Below, one piece after another: positions 50,288 to 61,541 of a stretch of 64,000 nt of DNA. The position numbers and the translations under genes were made by a program. The stretch covers positions 1 through 64,000 of the forward strand of contig JAANDG010000298.1 in NCBI GenBank assembly GCA_036852015.1. The letters are read 5' to 3'. The DNA comes from Pelodera strongyloides (taxonomy: Eukaryota > Nematoda > Chromadorea > Rhabditida > Rhabditidae). How positions within the stretch are numbered: position 1 is the stretch's first letter; each line of letters begins with the position of its first letter. The notes under the pieces were generated by a model. That model worked only from the letters and a program-made list of their open reading frames with translations. It did not search any database and had not been told where the DNA came from.

Positions 50288-51120
50288 AGTAAACTTTTTC
50301 ATTGTGAGTATGTTTCTGTCCTTATTGCACTTAAAATTACGGTTCCCTTTGGTAATCATCAAACTAGACATTTCATCTCGCTATATGCATTAACGACACA
50401 TGCCTCTCACTCTGACTGAGCTATGCGGACGATATTGCTATCCGCTCCCGGTACCTCCACCGCTTGAAGAATGTTCGAGAATCTTAGAACGCGTGTGTCA
50501 AGATCGGTCTCGAGGTCAACACGAATAAGACTAATTGTAAGTGGTCAACCTGCCAATCCGTCATGTTGTTCGTTCATTTCATCTCTAATGTTGTTCCCTT
50601 GCCGATATACCAATTTACTCATTGTTACTCCGTTAATAACCTTGCTTCCAATAATCCTTGGAGTAGATATTCACTCAGCGCAATACGTTATTCCAATTAT
50701 TTTGCATCGTAGTAAACTTTTTCATTGTGAGTATGTTTCTGTCCTTATTGCACTTAAAATTACGGTTCCCTTTGGTAATCATCAAACTAGACATTTCATC
50801 TCGCTATATGCATTAACGACACATGCCTCTCCCTCTGACTGAGCTATGCGGACGATATTGCTATCCGCTCCCGGTACCTCCACCGCTTGAAGAACGCTCG
50901 AGAATCTTAGAACGCGTGTGTCAAGTTCGGTCTCGAGATCAGCACGAAGAAGACTAATTGTAAGTGGTCAACTTGCCAATCCGTCATGCTGCTGGTTCAT
51001 TTCATCTCTAATTTTGTACCCTTGCCGATATACCAATTTACTTATTGTTACTCCGTTAATAAAGTTGCTTCCAATAATTCTTGGAGTAGATATTCACTCA
51101 GCGCAATACGTTATTCCAAC
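50288..51120 (+). pseudogene. Tandemly duplicated RTE reverse-transcriptase palm fragment
   Basis: Two copies with a 423-bp period start at 50,288 and 50,711. Each carries, on the plus strand, SYADDIAIRS (the YADD catalytic motif of reverse transcriptase) and then, after a frameshift, KIGLEV-T-KTN-KWSTCQS. The KWSTCQS phrase is shared with the minus-strand scrap near 32,700, so both derive from one RTE family. Frameshifts and stops show that it is dead. Confidence 0.8.
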
Positions 51121-51283
51121 AAACTTTACAGCCGAATCGCTTATCCGTAATTTCCATTTCTCACTTTCTCGTAGGGTTCAAGGTTATTTTTCTATATTCG
51201 CGCATTGCCACTCACATTTTTAGCCCCTAAAGAATTTGAATATAAAGTCTTCTCAGTGAACTTTGGTATAAAGGGCAGCTGAG

Positions 51284-53202
51284 TTACTTGTGTTTCGGTT
51301 TCTTGTCTCCAACGGACTTCTTCTCAGACTTTGGAGTTGTTGTCTTCATTCGGTTTTCCTCCTTCTTCTTGACCGGCTTCTTCGTCTGTTTTCTCGGGAT
51401 CTTCTTTCGGTCCACAAGGCTCGTGTCGCTGTCTGGCTCTCCAGACAGTTCTCCTGGTGACTCGGGCCCTAAAACAAATAAATAGATTCAGTATATTACA
51501 CAAGTTAATTTAATACGGCAGTGCTAACTCGTCAAAGCACTTACTGTTCACAATTTGAAACAAAAAACGTACCAACACTACGCCACTGTGAAGGGTCCTT
51601 CGGTTTGATTCCGCGAGTATCTAAAATAAAACATCATTGTATTACTGAACGTCTGTAAACTAAAATGAATGGAGTGAAATGCCCATCATATTTCCTTTCA
51701 TTATAATAAAACGTAAAATGACTGTATATCCCAAATGTCAAATCGAAGACACATTTGTTTTGACTGTAAAAGAAATCGACTTACCCAATGAGATCGACTT
51801 ACGCTTCTTTGAGCGCCTCTTCTTTCCTGAAACAAATATGCCCAATAAATTTTTTGTTGTTGTTCAATTCTTGTCAAACAAAATCTGATTTTACTCCAGT
51901 AAACTCTTAGCGGCCCTTCTTACCATTTAAAATCGAAACGATACGCAGTTCATCAAATAAAGACTAGGCACTTTTTTTTTAATAATATACATTCGCATAC
52001 TGAGGCGAGCAGCTTGTATAGCAGTGAAGTAAGAAAAGCAAGACAAACCAGTATTTTTCACCGGGCTCAGGTTTACATACTCGTCCTCACTTTCATCACG
52101 ATGGGGGCTTGGGCTTTGGTTTGGAGTCACCGAACGGGCATGATGTCTGGGTGTCGGCTCAGCTATAAGGAAAAACGAAGATAACAAACTGTTAACACTA
52201 AGCAGTAATATTTAAATCAACAGGAGAAATTAACAAGCTTCGCTCGGTGATCAGTTGTGATAACTATGGGCAAAGTGCCTTTTAAATAAATTTGTCAAAG
52301 TGTCTATTGAATATGAAGGATAGTTCGCATCGCAATTGTTGCTTTGAAGCTAGCATTATAGATAACAAACATGAAAACCCACAATGCGTTCTGCGCCTTT
52401 CCTTCTCTTTCCGCTCTGGCAAAACTAAATAAAAAAGCAACAGTTGGGGTGATAATTGCGATTTTGGCCACTTAGTGCGAAACGTGCGAGACCCTGTTAA
52501 TGCTATATGCACACGTATTGATGTTTACTGCTTGAAATCTAGAAAGGAAAGTTGAAAATATCGCAGTAGTAAACACAAAATCTTCTTTAACTTATCTAGA
52601 ACTGGACAGGAAATTCATTCTTACCTCGCAGACGATATGTACCTATCTGCACTTTCTTCATTTCCGATGCCATTCGGAGAAAGGCTAAAACGGATAAATA
52701 AAACCACATTCATTTTAACATGAATCGCGGGTAGAAATATTACACGCATCACACTAATGTAACAATTCTTATTATTATCAAACGGAAAGCAATTCATGTG
52801 TTTGCAAAATACTCACAGTCAGCATAAGCAAGGCAAAAAGAGAAAGGGCCTACCATCCTCATACGTTTCCTTCCCCTTTCCCTTCTTTGCAGACTTCCTG
52901 ACCTCCTTGTCCGATTGAGTGTGATCTGTCGAAGGTTGGGTGCTGTCATCCGACGCTAAAGTGTACGATTATTAATATAAGTTGAAGGAAAAAAAAGCAA
53001 AGGAAAAACTAATCCACATAGGCACGATTGTAATTCAAGTTGGACGGAATACATAGTCGTCTTTCCAAAGTGTGAAGTCAAATTTACTTTTCAACGAACT
53101 ATCACTCTTAAGAATAATTAGAAGAAAAAAGTGGTGGATCCGGAGAAGCCTTTTCGCACTAAGAAAGTACTCACCAGGGGAGCGGTTCCGACGGCGAGGC
53201 AT
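51284..53202 (-). CDS. P3: small basic Y-x-N repeat-locus protein, family unknown
   Basis: Eight exons on the minus strand: 53202-53175, 52955-52854, 52684-52625, 52424-52383, 52162-52049, 51826-51785, 51620-51573, 51468-51284; 206 residues; all seven introns phase 1. Parts: MPRRRNRSPG; a Ser/Asp/Lys exon ending KETYEDG; FLRMASEMKKVQIGTYRLRG; LPERKEKERRRTH; a Ser/Pro/His exon with DESEDEYVNLSP (Tyr106, Y-x-N); KKRRSKKRKSISLG; IKPKDPSQWRSVG; and a basic tail after LSGEPDSD. Same exon order as P1 and P2, with conserved short motifs but divergent linkers, so selection appears to act on the motifs. No signal peptide or membrane span. Function unknown. Confidence 0.75.
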
Positions 53203-53299
53203 TTATTTACCTGAAATGAAATACTATAATGAACCCCATATATGAATACTTTATCGGTGTAAGCCGAAGTAAGCCGAAGTAAATCGAGGTAAAGTGAAA

Positions 53300-53680
53300 A
53301 ACACAACAAAATACAATAACAACAACGACAACACGAATTCTTTATACATAAAAAATTTTGTAGAAAGGAAATTTAACTTTTGTTCTACATTTGCAAATTT
53401 ACTCATTGAAACGATACAAGATATAAAAGAACGACTACCCGACAAGTAGCAAATACAAAAAACACAGATTATTCCGAAGAACGATAATCGTTGCCAGGAA
53501 ATTAAAGAGAAACAGCCGAAAAAAAGAAAAAGACGCCGGCTGTTTTTCGTAGTGCGTGACAACAGTATGCGGAGTATCGGTTTAAAATCGTCGCTGCGGG
53601 ACGCAATAGCGTATGAACATGTGTTCGCAATTTTGCCCGTTCTAAAAGTGCTTGCAGTATGTGTGAATAGCCTCACAGTA
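53300..53680 (-). other. Block above P3 homologous to the block above P2
   Basis: The minus frame contains TCSYAIASRSDDFKPILRIL and matches DNA around 44,560-44,660. An acceptor-like TTTTAG lies just before the conserved part (about 53,645), so it may be an exon. No in-frame ATG is near. It shows how far the duplication extends. Confidence 0.4.
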
Positions 53681-53699
53681 ATTTCTTTCTTTATATATA

Positions 53700-56600
53700 A
53701 AAAGCAGTGAACCGAAAATGTGTCATATATTGTAGTATCGCCGTAACAACATTCTGTAAAGAGGACGTAGGAAATGGAACAATATTGATATTCAAGTTGT
53801 TAACATAAAACCTTTTTATAGTTTATGAAATCGAAGTGGGGCATTCCTAAGTTAAAGAATTTGAAAATTGTCCGTTCAGTGTTTGTTGAAGATATCGTTC
53901 AGTGTTTGTTGAAGATGTTGAAGATGTCTATTGAGAGTTTAGTGTGGATGTTCTCTTGGCTGGTTTACATTTATATCTCGTTGAACCAAAAAAAGGAGTA
54001 AACCAAACGAAACAAAAACCTAGTTTAACAGCATTAATTTCTAACTAATACGTTTCGAGGATGCCAATTTATCTGATCAAAGGTATGGCGGCTTATGAGT
54101 GGGACCTATGTGCGATTTTGCCAGAAGTATCATTTGATACTGAACTCATCGCAATACAAGATACGTATAATTAGACGAAGTCCTTTGTCCGGTAATGGCT
54201 GTCTAACAAGCCGGCGCCATGATTAACTAAAGCTTTTTCCGACACAAGAAAAAAATCCTTTACAAGCTACACAAAAAATCCACAAGCTACACAAAAAAGG
54301 GTCTTCAACATTACTAAAGGTTTATTGGATCAACGAGTCGTAGGGACAAAGAGGACAAGTTCTTGAGGGCTATTAGCCCGCGAAGCTAATAGCTTAAAAA
54401 GCTAGACATTTTGCTTCCCCAAATAACAAGACTCAAAATAGAATTTTTTTTTTTTCTATTGTAAGAAATAGAATTAACCGACCTATGCTATTGGAAAAAC
54501 CGAGCTCAATCATGAGGTTAGTTCGCCTTCCAAACGTGGATTCCAAAACTATGTGGTACTGGATGATTGAGTAGATTGGTCTAATATTGGTATGTGTGTA
54601 TCGAAAGTTGAACGTTCTGTTTTCTCAACAGCACAGAGTTCAATAACATCGCATTTCGGCGAATTCAAGTGTACTCATTGATCGCACTACGTATATTTAC
54701 AATCAAGGGAAAATTACTTTCATGACTCGTATCATCAGATACATAACAACACCGGGAGAAAGCAGTTTTCATTTCAGTACTGAGTTTCTGTGCAATTTAT
54801 TCTCTCAACAGTCTGCCCTATTCGAGACGTCAACCACCTACGTATGAAATGAGTAAATCTTGGTAATGTATTCATACAGTTGTTGTCTTCTTGCAGTGAA
54901 AAACCATCTAATTTTTGCCCATAAAACATCAAATTTAGTGCGGCTTTTCATGTGACCCACGCCAACGAGCACATTAACATTGTGTATCGTTTAAAGGCAA
55001 TACCCAACCAATTTCCTCACACGTTAGCCGATATACAGCTTTTCGTTCTCAATTTTACCATTAATATACATTTCCAGAATTTCAAGTGTCTGTGTTGATC
55101 TGCTACTAGCCTGCCTATAAACACCCGGTGAAATTAGCCATAACATTTCGGTGTTTTTCTACTTGTTGCCATCTATTTCCTCTCTTTGTTTACACCAAGG
55201 CCGACCAGGAACGAGTACTCATTCGGTAAACAACACACATATTAGTTGCGTTGGTTTGGTGTATAACACAGAGCTGTAATGGACATGCAATTCTAAAACT
55301 TTGTTTGACGTTTCATCATAAGCCCGGATTCCACCCATACCATCTCTCTTGATTACTGTGGGCTAGGTTTTGTGGACACATATTTATAGTTCCTTCTACG
55401 ATACCTGCATTCCGAGTGCATCAGGGACATACGGAGGTTAAAGTAGACTAGTGCCCTGCCCGATTGTGATGATAGATCGAAGCTATTTGAAAAGTATAGT
55501 AGCTAGTTGAATGTCTTTTCCAACTCGATGTTCTCAAGTCTGCATTTGGAATGGAAAAGAACATTTTGAAGCTCTGACTATGCTCTTGAGAATGTTATTT
55601 AGTCGGAATTTCGAATTGGGCGAAAACGTTTCCAACATCTTTTAATTATGTTCATCCAGCGCAAATTAATTTAACACCTAATTAGCACTTTGTCCGAATC
55701 AGTTCGGCTTCATCCCTTATCATCAACAACTGTTTCTGTAGTCCTTCCGAACTTGAATATTATATGGTCTATTTTATTCACTTATTTGCTTATTATGGGC
55801 ATCTGCTGGCACAATACAAATACACTGAAGCGGAGACTTTTCTTAAATAATTTACGGTACCTCCTTCCTCCCATGGTCGGTTGATTGCGTCCCATTCACT
55901 CACGGATTATTTCCAATCTACCAAAATGTTTCTCATTTCTCTTTTTCTTCCCCCAGCCATACCACAGCATTTGCTCAGGATTCTTTTAACAAATGATCTC
56001 TGTCTCTATCTCTAGATCTCGAGGTTCCAGTCTTCTCTCCTCGCAGCATATGTTTAAACAATCCACTACGTTGCTTCACGTGTGTTACGAACTCTCTAGA
56101 GGAATCAAAAGCGCTTAGTTCTATTGACCGCGCTCGCAAATCATTTTTATCGATTTTTATTGATTTCAAAAACAATCCCTGTTTTGTGTGCCTGTTCCAT
56201 CGCTCACTTTATTTTATAAGATTTCCCTAAATTGATTTATTTATCAGTCGACGTTTAAATGACAGACAACAAGGCAAGCAGGTTTCATCCCGCAGATACT
56301 TTTGATAACGATTGGCCAAAACGTTCAGTGAACATTTCGGAATCTGCCAGCTTTCCCTTATCGATTGCGTAAAAACGTTTTTATTTCCCACTCAATCATT
56401 AATTGATAGAAACTGAATTCATTTTCTCCCAATGCTTCGCCTTATTAGTGAGAACACGTTATCCTATATGGGATCGCACCTGGAAGATTCACAATTATGA
56501 ATTTCTGAAGAACCGTCACAGTTACACGTTTTATGAAATAAGAGCTATTTGTGTACGCAAAAACACTGATTTCCAACTGTTTGTGTATTCAATCTACCAA

Positions 56601-57037
56601 ACTCACCAGTCCCAATGGACCTGTTTTTCTTGTGTTTTTTCCTCTTTATATTAACCACTTATTGCTCTTTGCTCCTTTCCATCTCACTTCCTTTGTATGC
56701 GTTCACAACACTTTTTTTGGTTCACTGTTTAACATAGAGTAGTATCATTTTTAATATTTTTAGTATAAACTAGTATTGAATTGTCTAGAAGGAAACAAGG
56801 TTGCTAGTTTTCGTCAGGGAAAACAGCCATGAAACGTTACTGAACTGTCATCTGTACGTTTCATTCGCACCTGTTTTCTGTCGAGAGTGGACTGAACTCG
56901 CAAAAACCATTTGCGTTCAATTCATATGTTCTTTGTTCTTGACTAGTCGTGTTACATCGACTTTACCGTACTGTGTTTTGCCTTGTGCTCCCTTGTGTTT
57001 GACTGTGTTAATGGTAATTATTCGGTAACTATTCCAG
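53700..57037. other. Intergenic region with duplicated segment
   Basis: Bases 54,880-56,100 are homologous to 47,560-48,430. Minor direct repeats occur near 53,878-53,930 (TTCAGTGTTTGTTGAAGAT twice) and 54,260-54,300. Plus ORFs at 56.4-57.0 kb have no domain; part could be the 5' region of the gene beginning at 57,038. Confidence 0.4.
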
Positions 57038-60000
57038 ATAATCAACGATCTCGTCATTCTGTTCAAGACATGAGCCGTCATCTAGACACGTCCAGCTTCT
57101 TTCACCATCACGAAGAGGAGCATGATGAACACAATCATCTGCCGACTAGACCGCACAAAATCACACTCCGAACACCGAGCAAGAGCAATCCACATCTCGA
57201 AATGCCACACATTTTGCTCAGTCAAGATGCAGGTACCACATTTGAAGCTATTTGATGTTATCAATTGTTGAGTGCTGCGAAACCGCATAATTGTGAGGTT
57301 CAAATTCGGAGATGTCCTCTGAAAGACAAAGTTCAGAAATACGGTAGGTTATTTTGATTTTCATACGTTGAATGACATCAGGACTTCCAGCACATACATA
57401 GTAGTCTGTCCATGAGGTGTATTTGTACAGAAACTTTGCGGACATACTGCTTTTGGCGTATTTTTCATGAGTTTACTTATACAAATACATAAATGAAACA
57501 TTTCTAGTAGAACGTTTTATTTTTTACTTATCTATAGATTACCAAACATTTATTCATATTTTACGTAGTCTGAAAAAAATTGAAAACATAGATTATTTAA
57601 ATAATAAATTAATGTTAACCCACCGTAAACACGCCAAAACGCGTACTAAAATGAAAAACTCTTTTATGGGGTTTGCAAGTATGCAACAATTCCTTGCAAG
57701 TATGTACACGTGGTACCGTACTTTGGAACTAACTATAAGAATGAATATATAACATGAGAAATTATAAAATCGTTCCAAGACTCATTTTTCCAAGACAAAT
57801 TTTTCGGCATACTTGCAAACCCCATAAATGTGAGACCCCCGTTTCTGTTCGTAACATTTTGATCCGTCCGCACTTTCTCGTTCAACATTCCTATCAATTT
57901 GCATGTGACCTGCGGCGCTGGTGCGAAGACTGGACTTTGTCTTATTCACATGACATACACCTGCATTACACAGTACTCCTTATAACGCTCATGTGCCGCT
58001 CGTTGTAAGCACGTGTGAAAAACGGCGGAATAATACGGTCCTAATGTGCTTGTGCATCACACAAAAAACTTTATATAAAAAATAAACAAAGAACATCACT
58101 GGTTTTTGATCAAATGACTTGGCAATGAGAAATGAGGAAATTGCAAGCCACTAGTTTATATATATGCCACGCCACTGTAGTTGACGATTCATCTGAGCAT
58201 GATGTAGAATTGGAACATCGCCGTTATTCGTGAAGTTAGCGGGAGGAGGCGTTGTCTCAGATTCTTATGGATCAACCCTCACCAGAACAAAACGAAAGCA
58301 ATGACATCCTTGAGTTCAAAGGCTCATGTGGAGTGAATTTTGACTCTCAATACAACACACCTGTTATCTCTTCATTCACTAAGTCTTTGCTTTAGTTGCA
58401 GTGTGTAGTAGATGCACATGGCTTGTTATTTAGTACACTATTATTGATTGCTGATAATTAGAGTTTGTTGAATTCTGTATCAGTTTCACTTGTTTACAAC
58501 ATCGTCAGCTTGGTGTGTGGGCTGAACCATTGGTGTACTTGTGACGCGAAAATATTTCGAAAGAAGCCGCCTCGTCTATCATACAGTTATTTACGTGAGC
58601 ACTGTCTGGCTCACCTCATTTATTCTTTCTCTATTGATTACACCTAAGAGTTGTTGAAACGTAAGATAATACTCCTGCAATATGTTAGTGACTGAATAAT
58701 GCATAAAGCATATCAACAAGGAAGCCTCTTTTTGCCGATTACCGTGTGCGATTTTTCCTCACAATTTCTGGCCACAGTCTGATAGAATCTGGAGTTTTCA
58801 CGTAAATTCAAACACCTTCAGCAAACACGAACAAGAAAATTCGAGTTTCGTCGAAAACATTGTTACTTTTGCAAAGTATTTGCTGTTCGTAATGGATTTC
58901 CACACGTTGTGCATGGATTATCTATCACATGTGCAACCAATAAGCCTCCAAAATGAAAACACCAGGAATCGCATACTGTATTTCACTTCTTATTTTTTTG
59001 TTTGTCACTGTTGCTAGTCAACAACATTCTATGGCGTTAAGTTCTTTCACTTCCTTGTAAAAAGACAAATATACACAACTTATAAGCTTTTATATGTATG
59101 CCAAACTTAAATATTTTTTTATATTCAACATATATTGCCACACCCACACGCTTCCATAGTATACGTATGACAGAAAACAATGCTTTATAGATTAATTAAA
59201 GAATATATAGTTTCTAATCTTCCACTGAATGTTGTCCGCATAGCGCTGCCTCCACTCGTTCTCTAGCCCTCATTGTGCGAATCTATTTCTGTTTTTATCC
59301 CGTGCCAAAAGATAGAGCGCACCTCAAAACAACTAGTCGGAAAAATTTCAGTACAATTTTTGGTTGTTTAACGTATTTTCCGTCTTGTTCTATGCCGCTA
59401 TTTTCAACGTTTTCAAGACATTGATTCGCTTCAGTTCGTATTGCGGTATCCACTTTCTTAATACAAAATTCTTGCCTCGCATGGTGTTTTCAGTATTGCG
59501 AAACCTCTCAGAAGTTTCCCACTTTTGCTTTAGCCGGAAAATGGTAAACGGGATTGTGGTTCCTACGATTAACACTGTAATTTGCACAATTTTGTCAAAC
59601 AAACAGCGTCGATTAGTTTACGTCAAAGACGAATCAAGCGATAAACTTGAGTAGAGTGTCTTGATGAGATGTATTCACTGATAATATCGTTATCATCTCG
59701 GCCAGACATAGCTTCTAATAAACAACTCGATCCCCGTTGCATGCTCCGACAGCCAGACCTTGCTTATAATACCTTTTTTCTTTGTAGTACACATTTTCAT
59801 TTTACCCACTGTTCTCCGCATATAATTCATAGCTCCTAATTTAGCATTCAATATCCGCATATTTCTACAAGCACTGTATTATTGGTACATCACCGCGTGA
59901 TTCTCGGTTTCGGACGCAGAAAGACCGAATAAACAAAGACTGCCTTCCGTCTCTCAACTTGCCTTTTTCTCGTGACGAATCGATTTCATTCGCATTTTGG

Positions 60001-61541
60001 CAACCCGAAGGGTCCATAAGAGACAGACGGACGCGACGCGAAAGCCCAAAAAATATGCCTCTGAGAAAGAACTCCATTTCACTGAGCACCATTCCCGAAA
60101 CGCTCTTCACCGAGGAGGACGAGCTTAAGAACCTCTACTTCAAACCAAGAAAGCACCTCGGTCATTACCACGGTAAGCAAATATACACTGCATTTGACAT
60201 TTCAGGTTTTTTTGTGAAATTTTTGTCAAATTGGAGGCAAATGACGCAGTTTACTAATATTCGGATAAGCCAAGGATTTCTCCTTTTTCCTGCAAATTTA
60301 CTTGAATAGTGAATGCCGCGTGCCTTTGTTAATCTTACTTCCATCGGTGATTAACATCTTTTTTTTGATATATCGTTGCCATGCAAACAGCTGAAAAATG
60401 TTCTACATTCTGATGGGCTGCACCTTCGGATATTCACTTAATAATATTTTCAATACCCTTCGTCGAATAGCACAGTAGACCGTCAGCTTCAGTATTCAGG
60501 AGAATACTTAAAAATAGTTTGAGAAAAATGTTCACGCCAGAACACATCTTATTACAAGGGGGACCTTTTAATCACATTATGTGGACCTGTTGACGTTGAT
60601 ATAAAATCCAGAAAATGCGCATAAATTTACAGTATTTGTATCATAACGCAAGTGCGCCTTCGAAACTTTTGCTTCCGCTAAAAAAATAGCTAAAAAAAAT
60701 AAGCATAAACTCTCAATTTTTTTTAGCGGAATGGGGATGATTTTTTTGGCCTCCCATTGACAATGAGTTTAAGCACCATCAACACGAATATTCCGTATTA
60801 TTTATTTATTTTGACTTGACATAGGAAAGAATAACAATCTCGAAAGCACTCTCGAATGTTCCTGATCTATGTATTCATTCCAATGCATATAACTTCTTGT
60901 ATTTCCTGTGCGCATTTTCTGATATTGACACAATACTGTGCAGAACTATGCAGAAGAAGAGCTCAACTACGTCGTTACCGCCAGATAACAAGTTCCGAGT
61001 TTCACATTTATTCTTACAATCGCCCCTAACGAGGCCCCCTTATCCACCCGAGTCCTTTGAAAGTATCGAAACAGCACAATCAGTCCTTAGGAGTAAGTTT
61101 TATGTTCTCTTATAAATGCGAGGAAAAATAAAACAAGACTTGCAATACAGGTAAACATATACTACATTTCGCTTGCTTTTTTTCTTCTACACCGGGAGTC
61201 AGGGAAGAAATGAAGAATACACTCTTCTTATGTTACCTAAACATGCAAGTCTTCAAAAAAAGTTTTGCGCACAGAGGCAGCTGCGTTTGGTCTCTTGTAA
61301 ATAAGTAGTACTAGGTTGATTGTGGAGTGATCATTATTTCTGATGCATAATGCAAGAGTTATTGAATAAAGAAATAGTTGAATACTCATTGATGCTCCCG
61401 ATAAAGACATTCAATTTCAGATCATCCTTCGCTGAACAGTGTCCTTTCTGGAATGTTCGACAGTAATGCTTTCCATGCACCTTCCCGTCCAGGGGCAGTG
61501 GGCACCAGTCTGACAGTCCCAGCCCTCCAATCAAGTGCAAG
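57038..61541 (+). CDS. Exons of an unrecognised multi-exon gene (partial model)
   Basis: Four plus-strand exons look real. (1) 57038-57232, after TATTCCAG, phase 1 in and out, His/Glu-rich: FFHHHEEEHDEHNHLPTRPH, then KITLRTPSKSNPHLEMPHIL. (2) An exon ending 60172, open from upstream of 59,900; it may start at ATG 60055 as an alternative first exon: MPLRKNSISLSTIPETLFTE, then NLYFKPRKHLGHYH; phase 1 out. (3) An exon ending 61092 with KKSSTTSLPPDNKFRVSHLF and YPPESFESIETAQSVLR; phase 1 out. (4) 61421-61541: HPSLNSVLSGMFDSNAF and PGAVGTSLTVPALQSSAR; phase 2 out. Exons 3 and 4 join in frame. Joining exon 2 directly to exon 3 breaks the frame, so alternative starts or a missed exon are likely. Low-complexity Ser/Pro/His content suggests a regulatory N-terminal region of a larger protein continuing beyond the window or further 3'. 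I do not recognise it. Confidence 0.45.
57663..57828. mobile_element. Small MITE with perfect 22-bp TIRs
   Basis: The 166-bp element has identical inverted ends, 57663-57684 and 57807-57828, beginning TTTATGGGGTTTGCAAGTAT. An internal CCTTGCAAGTAT also matches the MITE at 13,306-13,796. It lies in the intron after exon 1 of the 57-kb gene. No coding capacity. Confidence 0.9.
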
